Below, in pieces: positions 1 through 7,202 of a stretch of 12,976 bases of DNA (positions within the stretch are counted from its first letter, which is position 1; every line of letters starts with the position of its first letter). Origin of the DNA: Phoronis ovalis (taxonomy: Eukaryota; Phoronida; Phoronidae); assembly GCA_028565635.1 (NCBI GenBank), contig JAOXYB010041327.1:1-12976 (forward strand), given 5' to 3'. The notes under the pieces were generated by a model that did no database searches, was not told the origin of the DNA, and saw only the letters and a program-made list of their open reading frames with translations. A program made the translations under genes and the position numbers.

Positions 1-67
1 TACCCCCCCCCCCCTCCCCCTTGTTAACAATTTTCCTATTTCTCCACATCCCCTCCCCCCCCCCCCC
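1..67. repeat. Poly-C/poly-G tracts in intron 7
   Basis: C-runs at 3-14, 16-20 and roughly 51-67, interrupted by T and by an AT-rich spacer. They lie in the intron downstream of exon 7. In the minus-strand transcript they are runs of G and could form a quadruplex. Long homopolymers are also common sites of sequencing or assembly error, so their exact length is not trustworthy. Confidence 0.7.
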
Positions 68-210
68 TATTTTGTTGACATAATTAATGGACGGCCCCTA
101 ATCGCATCCTCTTTCTAAGTGCATCACTCCCAGTTTGACAAAATTAGCAGTTAGTAAATATATTGCCGCCTTGATTTGATAAAATGTGGAGATTTATAGT
201 TTAGCTTTAC

Positions 211-348
211 CTTTCCTGCAATTGTTTTGTCCTTCTTCGCCATAATAACCAGGTGCACAAACGCATTTTTTCTTTTCACCGCAGACTGAATATGAATTAA
301 TGCTTCCACAAATTGTTGAATTCTGGCATGAGAGTCCAATGAATTTAG
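211..348 (-). CDS. Exon 7: EGF/EB-like module 6; gene continues beyond window
   Basis: 46-codon phase 1-1 exon; acceptor CTTGGCAG| (349-350) and donor G|GTAAAG (209-210). The module begins TKFIGLSCQNSTIC and ends CVCAPGYYGEEGQNNC. Spacing is C-x5-C-x8-C-x5-C-x-C-x13-C. An NST sequon lies between cysteines 1 and 2, as in modules 1 and 2, and a canonical GYYGEEG follows the C-x-C pair. A longer open frame in another register covers the same DNA (151-384) but has no cysteine pattern and is a shadow. The donor points left, so more exons must exist beyond position 1; the C-terminus (membrane anchor, kinase, other domain or stop) is not in view. Confidence 0.86.
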
Positions 349-540
349 CTGCCAAGGGCATGTGAAATACGTATTAGTGAACATAGATGAAGACTTTGTG
401 CATTTGTATTGTATAAAATATGAAAATAAATGTTTTCATGTGCTAGAACTACGAAAGGTGTAAAATCGTAAGAACACTGCAGCGCGGCTGTCAAGTTGGA
501 AGAATTTTTAGAATGCAGAAATATTTTTCTAGCTCTCTGA

Positions 541-650
541 TGCGGAGCAATAACCGCCTTTGGCGGCTGGTGCGGCTGCAGGTCACGCGCAAGGATGGAT
601 GCGGGAGGGGATTGCTCGGGCAGGGGGGTCCGAGGGGCCTTCCTCGGAAA
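541..650. repeat. GC-rich patch with two hairpins in intron 6
   Basis: A sharply GC-rich island inside an otherwise AT-rich intron (349-1137). It has a perfect hairpin CCGCC-ttt-GGCGG (554-566) and a second one CCGAGG-ggcctt-CCTCGG (630-647) followed by AAAA. The sudden composition change suggests a fragment of an inserted repeat rather than native intron. No coding potential or module pattern is present. A related word (GCGGAGCGGGAGG) recurs at about 964-976. The rest of intron 6 shows nothing recognisable. Confidence 0.55.
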
Positions 651-1137
651 ATGTTTGATTTTTTCATGCTGTTTCTAGTGCCTATCTGAGCACAATTTGA
701 TGTAACTTTTGACTGTAAAAATTATTAATTTTTTATCATCAACATTTGCTAAGAAAAAGTTAAGAATTGCCGGAGATCCGAGAATTGCTTTCCAAGAGTT
801 ACTGTCAAAGGAATAAATAAATACCAGTTAAATAATATGTTTATTGCTTCGATTCAAACTTAAAAGAAATAACACTGATCGGACTGCACCAGTGATCGGA
901 ATGCCCATTTTTCTTTATTTTATTTTTCAATTTTAAATTTGCGGGAGAAATTAACCACAAAGCGGCGGAGCGGGAGGTAATAGTCTAAATGTGGAAGACT
1001 TGACAGGTATGCTGCAGTCTATAGTGTGTGTACCGGTAACATTAAGCAGTTACCGCTTTTAATTAAAAATTCTACTTCTGATGGACATTAAAAAAAATAA
1101 GCATGTATACTGACTGAGCTAATGTTTGTTCACTTAC

Positions 1138-1272
1138 TATCGTTACAGACATTTCCTCCAAGTTCTCCAAAGAAACCAGTAATACACTGACACGTGGCAT
1201 CTATTTTGTCACAGACAGAATTTTCAACCTTACAACTATAATCTGACGTACACGTTGTTCCAATTACTAATT
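1138..1272 (-). CDS. Exon 6: EGF/EB-like module 5
   Basis: 45-codon phase 1-1 exon, the shortest module. Acceptor TTGCTTTCCAG| with a good pyrimidine tract at 1273-1274; donor A|GTAAGT at 1136-1137. The module starts KLVIGTTCTSDYSC and ends CQCITGFFGELGGNVC. Spacing is C-x4-C-x6-C-x5-C-x-C-x13-C. A GFFG motif follows the C-x-C pair. No N-x-T sequon is present inside. It is separated from exon 5 by only 178 nt, the shortest intron in the window. Confidence 0.87.
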
Positions 1273-1419
1273 CTGGAAAGCAACATAATATAACGGACAT
1301 GGTAACCGACTGTTTTTTATGGAAATGATTAACGGTAATTCACAAAATCAGCAATAATATTACAAAAAATAAGGAGCACTCTATAAAATAACTTGTTTCT
1401 TTTTTATGCTACGAGTGAA

Positions 1420-1450
1420 GTAGTACTTATAGTACTTACATAGTACTTAC
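1420..1450 (-). repeat. Tandem duplication of the exon-5 splice donor
   Basis: Read on the minus strand, the intron after exon 5 begins with GTAAGTACTAT, is immediately followed by a second identical 11-mer, and then by a partial third unit (AAGTACTAC). Two perfect-looking GTAAGT donors therefore lie 11 nt apart. Using the second (GT at 1438-1439) would add 11 nt and change the junction from phase 1 to phase 0, breaking the frame in exon 6. The first donor is therefore taken as the productive one. Confidence 0.8.
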
Positions 1451-1627
1451 TTTTCTCGCACTTTCTCGTGTTCTGAAAACCAAAATAATCCTCTTTGCAT
1501 CTGCATTCGCCTGCTAACAAAACAGCGCTGCCAGAGGTAGTTTTGCAAAATGTGTTGTTTACTTTGCCTTCACAGAGTCCAGAAACAATCCTTCCAGACA
1601 TTACTACGCAAATCGTTCCTATACCAC
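1451..1627 (-). CDS. Exon 5: EGF/EB-like module 4, longest and atypical
   Basis: 59-codon phase 1-1 exon with acceptor GATTTACAG| (1628-1629) and donor A|GTAAGT (1449-1450). Six cysteines are spaced C-x11-C-x8-C-x13-C-x-C-x12-C, clearly wider than in the other modules (x5 or x4 for the first loop). The module starts GIGTICVVMSGRIVSGLC, contains VNNTFC with an NNT sequon, and ends CRCKEDYFGFQNTRKC. The GY-F-G signature after C-x-C is only partly kept (DYFG). An in-frame Met lies inside the module, but it is not a start, because the frame and acceptor extend upstream. The donor is followed by a duplicated donor motif, listed separately. The upstream intron (1628-3049) carries a MITE and a dispersed repeat. 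Confidence 0.85.
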
Positions 1628-1723
1628 CTGTAAATCAAATAAGAAATATATATTGCAATCTAATGTTATGAATTCGACGGCTACAGAAGCTATATAACTC
1701 TCTGTACTCCTGTAAAAAAATTA

Positions 1724-1895
1724 CCATAAGCATACAGTCAATTGATTTTCCCATCCACCTCAATAGTAACGTTTTATCTTCTAGTAAATACCCCAAGTCT
1801 TCGCATAAAAATGTGTTCAGTCATAAATAAAGATAATCTTGCCTCATGGATGCCTACTCCCGAGTTTTCGTGCAGAGTTAAGCAGTAAACCTTTT
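1724..1895 (-). repeat. Dispersed repeat, copy A (intron 4)
   Basis: The reverse complement of this stretch aligns over about 165 nt to plus-strand 6508-6672. Shared blocks include CTGCACGAAAA, ATTATCTTTATTT, TGACTGAACA, TATTTACTAG and GGGAAAATCAATTG, in the same order with small indels. The two copies are in opposite orientation in two introns of the same gene. No transposase or tRNA-like head is seen, so the class is unknown (SINE- or MITE-like). The open frame through this stretch on the minus strand (1774-2046) is judged to be chance. Confidence 0.7.
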
Positions 1896-2249
1896 TGTAC
1901 CCATTAAAAGTACCAGGATGAACATTGGAGGGTGAATTAGCAGGAAATACGAAGAAAAATGAGTCATTCTTTAGAGGACAAATAATCGCATTAATTATTT
2001 TACTTTGTGCGAAAGTATACCCACTTTCATACAGAAGTGTCCCCATGGCTGGCCAGAGGCAAAAAAAAACAGGAAAAGATGAACAAATGCCAATTAATAC
2101 ATTTGTCGGATCTATATTCGGCCTAAACAGTCAGTGCCCGTAGATGCAATGACTTCTAATGAAAATTGTTTAATTTAACTTTTTAAAAACATAGCTACAC
2201 TGTCATTCTTTGTAGACAACATTTAAAGTAAATAAACATGCATTCCCAG

Positions 2250-2609
2250 CCCGGGAGTCTGACTCAAAGGAATCCATGTTTGTGATTGGGTTTTTGAAAA
2301 AGCCCTTTAACGCATTTTCCCATTTTTAAAATTTGACCTCTTTTCACTTGCTGAAAGAGATTTTTGATACCCTAAGTGCGGTGAGAAACTGTTTTATATC
2401 CTATATGCGTTGAGAGTGTTTTTTAAACCGTAGTAAGTGAACTCACCTTGGTTTCCATTGTGTAATAAAGGTACCCTTTTCTACATTTTAAAAATGCAAC
2501 CCTTATTGCATAACGGGCGTTAACGTGCTTCGCTTTTAAAATCTCCATTTTTACGCATTTTTGTTCACAAACATAGGTAACAGCCACTGATTTGAGTCGG
2601 ACCCCCGGG
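2250..2609. mobile_element. MITE-like element in intron 4
   Basis: About 360 bp bounded by inverted repeats. The left end reads CCCGGGAGTCTGACTCAAA and then, a few bases on, ATGTTTGTGA. The right end, read on the other strand, gives CCCGGGGGTCCGACTCAAA and later ATGTTTGTGA. There is no open reading frame of note. The interior carries a 29-bp tandem array. The size, terminal inverted repeats and lack of coding capacity fit a non-autonomous DNA transposon. No clear target-site duplication was found at the edges, so the exact boundaries are uncertain by a few bases. Confidence 0.7.
2343..2458. repeat. 29-bp degenerate tandem array inside MITE
   Basis: Units start near 2343, 2372, 2401 and 2430, a constant 29-base period. 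The clearest pair is CTAAGTGCGGTGAGAAAC and CTATATGCGTTGAGAGTG, each followed by a T-rich stretch ending in C. The first and last units are more diverged. It sits in the middle of the MITE at 2250-2609. Confidence 0.5.
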
Positions 2610-3049
2610 TTTCACAGTTAGGCAATAATTTGACAAAATCGTACATTTGTGGCATCTTTTAAACTGCTTAAAGATATTGAACTCTTTCCAAAAAAGTTTT
2701 TGAAATTACTGTTTTATTGTTCATTGTATTTGTGGTTTATTAACTGTAATAATTGCCACTATTTCTCAGAATGCGTTGCATTCATTCCATTGTATGCTGA
2801 AATGCAACATTTAAAAAAGAAATGATGCGGAAAAATTTTAAGTATTGAAATAATTGCATTTTAACATTTATCAAATCACTAATTGCAGAACTAGTTCAGT
2901 CCCATTACGTCATATCACAGTGATGGTAGCTTTTATAAGTATATGTCTTTCCTTGCATTAATATGTATCTGATAGATTTATACCTATTTTTTTCTTTTTT
3001 TAAGATCCAAGCTAGTGACTTGCTTATTAACTTTTTAAAAGATACGTAC

Positions 3050-3196
3050 TTGTTGCTCTACATCTTTCTTCTCCGTCATTTCCGAAAAAATTGTTAATAC
3101 ATGTACATCTGTTACCGCGACAACCACTTCTGTCTTTGCCAAATTCCTGTTCACAAATGGAGTTAGTTGTACAAGTCATACCAATTTTTGAAGGCT
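3050..3196 (-). CDS. Exon 4: EGF/EB-like module 3
   Basis: 49-codon phase 1-1 exon, too short and too interrupted by flanking stops to appear as a long ORF. Acceptor is TTATTTCAG| (3197-3198) and donor A|GTACGT (3048-3049). The module begins KPSKIGMTCTTNSIC, has a charged middle (EQEFGKDRS) and ends with CTCINNFFGNDGEERC. Six cysteines are spaced C-x5-C-x9-C-x4-C-x-C-x13-C. The phase of the split codon matches exon 3, giving Lys, and exon 5, giving Ser. Unlike modules 1, 2 and 6, it has no N-x-T sequon between cysteines 1 and 2. Confidence 0.85.
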
Positions 3197-3477
3197 CTGA
3201 AATAATTAATTAAGTTTTTATCGTAGACAAATTATTCCCTATTAAACGTAATGAGTTATTACTCTAACACAATGCCAATAACAACTCAATTTCCTAACAA
3301 TAAGGCTTTGAAAAAACACTACTTGGCTGCGTAGATTACACGGTATATCGAAGAACCTCATATTAATTCATGATATTTTAGTTCCTCTTTACAGGAGAAG
3401 CATTGGCGTTAGGCATTTGCATTTTAATTATTTGTTAATTATTTGTCGCAAACGCTACTGTGTAACTAGGAGCTTAC

Positions 3478-3636
3478 TTGGTTGACAGTTGGTAGTTCCT
3501 TCCACACCGTAATATCCAACCTTTCCACATCGACACTTTTTGAATCCATATAGATCTGAATAGCACTTCCAAACAAACGTTGATCCAGAAACCTCGCAAT
3601 CTGTATCGTTTGCGCAAAATGTCCCTAAAACTGTTT
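3478..3636 (-). CDS. Exon 3: EGF/EB-like module 2
   Basis: 53-codon phase 1-1 exon between acceptor TTATTTAG| (3637-3638) and donor A|GTAAGC (3476-3477). Read in phase, it gives a six-cysteine module starting TVLGTFCANDTDC and ending CRCGKVGYYGVEGTTNC. The cysteine spacing is C-x5-C-x10-C-x9-C-x-C-x13-C. The two internal loops are longer than in module 1. It again carries an NDT sequon between cysteines 1 and 2, at the same place as in module 1, and a GYYG motif after the C-x-C pair. An open frame overlapping this exon in another register has no module pattern and is a shadow. Introns on both sides are short (491 and 281 nt). Expected to be an extracellular binding or structural repeat. Confidence 0.87.
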
Positions 3637-4127
3637 CTAAATAATAGAAATACAGAACAAATTTTACAGGTGAACATACGGGTTAGAAGTTACATAACAT
3701 GTATGTGCATTAAAGTGCTTTATAAAAAGGGGCTTTAGATATATGTATGTTTTATAAAGTATATAGCAATGTTATTTATACAATGAAAATTAAAGAACGA
3801 TGAAATGAGACTCAATAACAAAATCAGTATAAGGTTGTTTTTTCCAGGTTATATGTTATTTTTAAGGCATTGATATTCACTGTAGTACAAATGTATGCCG
3901 GTTAAATAAGAAGTGCTAGATCTAGTCTGACATTTATTTTTTGGTTATTTTGAAAATATATTACATGCATGTAAACTGTGGACTTTGAAGACTTAATAGT
4001 TTATTCGTCATTGTAAAAACAACATTCTTATAAATCCTTAATTAGAAGCCTCTCAAAATATGTCCATAAAATAAGGGCTTTTATTAAAAAGCAACAACTA
4101 TATACCCAGCTATATACTACATCTTAC
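3637..4127 (-). other. Intron 2, no recognisable feature
   Basis: 491-nt AT-rich intron between exons 2 and 3, with consensus donor and acceptor at its ends. No additional cysteine-module exon, repeat or RNA gene was recognised inside. Confidence 0.75.
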
Positions 4128-4271
4128 TCTTAATGCAGTTGTTCGAACCATATGCTTCGGAGTAGAAGCCTTCCTGGCAAATGCAGCTTTTTAGTCGTTG
4201 GCTACACAGTCCATTTGAAATTGTATTACAGTTTGTATCATTGAAACATTCCGCTCCCACACCTGTTTTCG
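4128..4271 (-). CDS. Exon 2: EGF/EB-like module 1
   Basis: 48-codon phase 1-1 exon, bounded by acceptor TTTGCAG| at 4272-4273 and donor A|GTAAGA. It encodes one six-cysteine module with spacing C-x5-C-x7-C-x6-C-x-C-x13-C. The core runs from ECFNDTNC to CICQEGFYSEAYGSNNC. The C-x-C pair followed by an aromatic and glycine-rich stretch before the last Cys is typical of EGF-like and EB modules. NDT between cysteines 1 and 2 is an N-glycosylation sequon. The frame is open upstream of the acceptor to 4404, but that part lacks module character and is read as intron. The 5' neighbour is exon 1, across a 4.1-kb repeat-filled intron. The specific subfamily (EB versus EGF) and the ligand are unknown. 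Confidence 0.85.
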
Positions 4272-4778
4272 CTGCAAATATTATACAAAAAGAGAGTGTA
4301 TTACAAAGGCATTGCCATGCTATGAAACAGTCCCACTTATATGACCTTGGGTAGCCAACTGCAGCCATGGTTACAACTGCAAATGCCCAATATAGTTCTG
4401 GCATGCGAGTTAATGAGCATTTCTTTTTCTTTTTGCGTCTGGGCAGCTATAAGGACACATCTATTTAAAAGTGGCTCTCATTTCGCACAAAGTGAGAGAA
4501 ATCACAATTTGAAAATGTCATGTTTTAATTTTATTGAGGGGATTATATCGAAGCATGGCAACTCGCCCAGTTTCCTGTGTATTTCTCACTAATTCCACCA
4601 AGTGTCTAAAGTCTGTTTCACTATTTTATGTCGCAGGTGTTGGATCCCATATCACCGGGAAAAAAACTGTATTTCATGTTTGTAATATTAAAGTGAAAAC
4701 AACAGACCATCCATTTTTAAATCGCGAAAATTAGAATTATCCAGTGATAAGTTTTTTGTTGAAAAATGTTTTATCAAT
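4272..4778 (-). other. 3' part of intron 1, no gene seen
   Basis: This stretch lies between the exon-2 acceptor and the transposon at 4779. Plus-strand open frames here (4341-4592, 4534-4734) have no recognisable domain, no supporting splice or composition signal, and are read as chance. Nothing else is recognised. Confidence 0.6.
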
Positions 4779-4823
4779 ACCTCATATTAGACATCCCACC
4801 GAAATCATGGCGACAGTGCGCCA
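4779..4823 (+). repeat. Left terminal inverted repeat of the Tc1/mariner relic
   Basis: Pairs with 6262-6306 on the opposite strand. The core CCGAAATCATGGCGAC is identical; the outer part (CCTCATATTAGACATC versus CTTCATGTTGAACGTC) and the inner GTG(C/A)GCCA differ at a few positions. Weaker similarity continues inwards for perhaps another 30-60 bases. Confidence 0.8.
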
Positions 4824-5037
4824 CCTATGTTCAGTTCATTTGGACTCGTGCTATTCCCTTCAACAGCTTAATAAGCATATGAATGGTGCGAGTAACTAAC
4901 AAAAATTAGTTATTACTACTCATGAATCATTTATTCGCAAACCCATTGTGAACAAATCAATAGGGCGTCTTTAACCTAATTTGCTTGCCTGGAGAGAGAT
5001 GTGAATTTTGACACATGTGAAAGGGACAATTTCCAAG

Positions 5038-5872
5038 ATGCCGAAGAAAAAATCACGAACCGAGACGCAGACAATCCACAATGTTAATAATTATTTTGGA
5101 TGAGAATAGAAAAAAAGGAAGAATACTGGTTATCAATTGATAAACCTATGGACAGAGCCGCAACAGGTCTTAAAGTGTCAAAACGCACAGTTCAGACAAT
5201 ATTTGTAAAAGATACAATAGTTCATGATGCCAAAGGTAGGTACAACTGACGAATAACATGTTTTTTTTTGAAAGATAAAACTTAGAAAACTATTTAACAA
5301 ATAGTACTTAATATTGGCATTATATGATCGCACCGTTTCTACACGAAATCCATATGTGATAGCTATCTTTTTAGTCACAAAAACATGAGTTTATAAGTCT
5401 TTATATTTTTTTTTACATTTTTACAGGACTCGTAAGGGGGAAAAAGACACGGTGAAAGTTTTGCTAGAAAGACTAAAGAAGTTTCCAATTACCGTTGAAA
5501 GAATAGTCGAAAATATTGCTGCTAAAAATGGCCACAAAGTTTATATGTACTCACCACTCAGATATTACGAACTGAACCCCATCGAATTGATATGGGCAAA
5601 GCGCAAAAGGTTACGTACATGTAGCAAGAAATAACACTTCCTTCAAATTTAAAGACGTCCAATTACTGTGCAACTAATCTCTAAACCGCGTAAGACAGAA
5701 AGATTGGGAGAGTGCATACAAGATTGAAAATGCTTTCTGGCAGTTTGACAGATTGGACAGGAATTTGATAGAATCATTTATTACAAATATTGAGGACGAT
5801 TCTGACGATGACGACGACAGAGAAGACGACAAAGCTGATGATGGTGACGGTTTCAATACTCACCAAAAATAA
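5038..5872 (+). pseudogene. Tc1/mariner-IS630 transposase remnant (DDE_3 type)
   Basis: Broken transposase inside the element at 4779-6308. N-terminal part (ATG at 5038, to about 5240): a basic start MPKKKSRTETQ, then after a frameshift near 5100 a helix-turn-helix-like stretch DRAATGLKVSKRTVQTIF. Middle (about 5240-5427): stop-rich, with no trace of the first two catalytic Asp residues, so this part is deleted or eroded. C-terminal part (5428-5872): KVLLERLKKF leads to YELNPIELIW, whose Glu (5584-5586) matches the third catalytic acid of the DDE/D triad. After a frameshift near 5606, VARNNTSFKFKDVQ continues, then one in-frame stop near 5668, then DWESAYKIENAFWQFD and an acidic tail (EDDSDDDDD) ending at TAA 5870-5872. 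The order of motifs matches known DDE_3 transposases of invertebrates. It cannot make an active enzyme as it stands. Confidence 0.82.
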
Positions 5873-6261
5873 CTTAATGTTATGCTGATAGTATTAAATT
5901 GTATACATTACTGATAATTAATTGACTTTAATTGTTTTTAATCTTTTCATTTATGTTAAAAATCTCTAACTCTTGACAATTACAACGAGCGAACTAGGTT
6001 ATCAAAAATCACTTTAAACATGTATTTCGTTATAAAATCATATACAAATCTAATACAAATAAGAGAAGAAAAAGCTTGGCATATACTTGTACCCATGCCC
6101 GATCTGACGGCATCTGACAAGGTTCGTTCGTTAAAAATACAACCGAATCTGGCATGACCACATGTGATATACCTCACCCTATCAGAAAAGTTTTGATACC
6201 GCCCCTCAGCATAAACGGCTGGTACATTGATTCATACACATCCAAACAACCGAACGCCAGA

Positions 6262-6306
6262 TGGCTCACAGTCGCCATGATTTCGGGTGGACGTTCAACA
6301 TGAAGT
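6262..6306 (-). repeat. Right terminal inverted repeat of the Tc1/mariner relic
   Basis: Reverse complement of the left terminal repeat. The block GTCGCCATGATTTCGG is exact, and the outermost end lies next to a TA dinucleotide and an A-rich run (6308-6320). Confidence 0.8.
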
Positions 6307-6308
6307 TT

Positions 6309-6507
6309 AAAAAAAAAAATCAACAAAGAAAAACAATCATTAAAAAATTCTAACTTTCGCCAGTTAAAAATGGTTGTTTTGTTGTTTTCGCTTTAGTACT
6401 ATATATAAAAGTAAACTAGAGATGTGTTTTTTTCCTGTGATAAGGGATCAAACACATGCGACATAAAATAGTGAAACAGACTTTAGTCGTTTATTGTTAG
6501 AGTTCAC
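6309..6507. other. Intron 1 sequence, no feature recognised
   Basis: AT-rich spacer between the transposon and the dispersed repeat; starts with an A-run. No exon, RNA gene or repeat was recognised. Confidence 0.6.
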
Positions 6508-6672
6508 GCAAAAGTTAATAGGTTAAGACTGCACGAAAAATCGGTATTAGGCATGAGACTTGGTTATCTTTATTTGTGACTGAACAGAATTTCGGTAAAG
6601 AGTTAGTCTATTTACTAGTAGAAATACGTTACTACTGCGGCGAATGGGAAAATCAATTGTATCCTTATGTCA
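6508..6672 (+). repeat. Dispersed repeat, copy B (intron 1)
   Basis: Second copy of the repeat found inverted at 1724-1895. Shared words in order are CTGCACGAAAA, GGTTATCTTTATTT, TGACTGAACA, TATTTACTAG and TGGGAAAATCAATTG. Divergence between the copies is obvious, so neither is a very recent insertion. No coding frame is conserved between the two. Confidence 0.7.
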
Positions 6673-6984
6673 TATACTGCCTACTGTATATTATGCACGT
6701 GTATCTAATTTAACCCAAATAATAAATAATTTTCTGTGTCAAACAATGAAAAGGAGCTGTTGCCATATACTGTACGCTGAAAACGTATGTAAGTATCTAT
6801 AACGTAACTGTAAATCATGCTCAACATTATTTCATTATAACACGTCTTTAAGGATTATGTTTGACTTGTGGATACTGACAGTGCACTGAACGTGGCCAAA
6901 ATCAAACTGATTCTACCTAGCCAGTACAGAGACATGCCAAGCACTAAATCTCACAGTAATCGCACTACGAAAATTGCAAAACCA
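6673..6984. other. Intron 1 sequence, no feature recognised
   Basis: About 310 nt of AT-rich sequence between the dispersed repeat and the inverted-repeat complex. No exon with a six-cysteine pattern, RNA gene or internal repeat was recognised on either strand. Confidence 0.6.
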
Positions 6985-7170
6985 ACAGTCTGAATAAATC
7001 CATCCGACAGTGTTTTGCACCTTCTCAACTAACGTCTGGGCTTAACCAAAGTCAATTTTTTTTATATTCCTTCAACTTAACAAGAGCGAAATAATTACGT
7101 CCTTAAACTCTTGCCAACCGAGATAAGCCTTTTCCGCTGTGTGATCCATCGTCTCCTAGCACGTCTATTC
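6985..7170 (+). repeat. Inverted-repeat arm L1 of foldback complex
   Basis: Begins ACAGTCTGAATAAATCC and runs to CGTCTATTC. It is matched as reverse complement by 7830-7995 almost throughout (shared blocks CTTCTCAACTAACGTC, TGGGCTTAACCA, TTAACAAGAGCGA and TTGCCAACCGA). The right arm lacks about 11 bases near the outer end. The arm starts with a terminus motif found five times in the window. The repeat class is unknown; no transposase is visible inside. Confidence 0.85.
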
Positions 7171-7202
7171 TAACATGATAGGGAGCTTAGCGGACTCCCG
7201 AG

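Larger units (their letters stand above)
4779..6308 (+). mobile_element. Decayed Tc1/mariner-like (DDE_3-type) transposon
   Basis: A 1.53-kb element in intron 1, opposite in orientation to the host gene. Inverted ends are visible at 4779-4823 and 6262-6306, both containing the block CCGAAATCATGGCGAC followed by (A/T)GTG. TA dinucleotides lie just outside both ends (4778-4779 and 6308-6309), as expected for a Tc1/mariner target duplication, although the first base or two of the TIRs disagree. Inside is a broken transposase (5038-5872). The element has lost coding capacity through an internal deletion or erosion, a frameshift and a stop, so it is a fossil. The last 400 bp (5873-6261) has no coding features. 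Confidence 0.82.

Noticed and set aside
151-384. 77-residue minus-strand open frame over exon 7
   Set aside because: Wrong register relative to the splice-bounded cysteine module at 211-348.
1774-2046. 90-residue minus-strand open frame in intron 4
   Set aside because: Much of it overlaps the dispersed repeat shared with 6508-6672, whose copy does not keep the frame; there is no cysteine module and no paired splice sites.
1925-2143. 72-residue plus-strand open frame
   Set aside because: No recognisable domain; antisense to the previous frame in repeat-bearing intron sequence.
2443-2449. Minus-strand CCAAG|GTGAGT, a strong-looking splice donor
   Set aside because: It lies within the MITE tandem core and no upstream sequence encodes a cysteine module in phase.
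3474-3677. 67-residue minus-strand open frame over exon 3
   Set aside because: Wrong register: the phase-correct reading of the same DNA gives the six-cysteine module bounded by splice sites.
5178-5378. 66-residue minus-strand open frame
   Set aside because: Antisense to the eroded middle of the transposase; no domain.
5674-5856. Serine-rich minus-strand open frame
   Set aside because: It is the antisense of the acidic Asp-rich tail of the transposase remnant.
5980-6177. 65-residue minus-strand open frame
   Set aside because: Lies in the non-coding right part of the Tc1/mariner relic; no domain or splice support.
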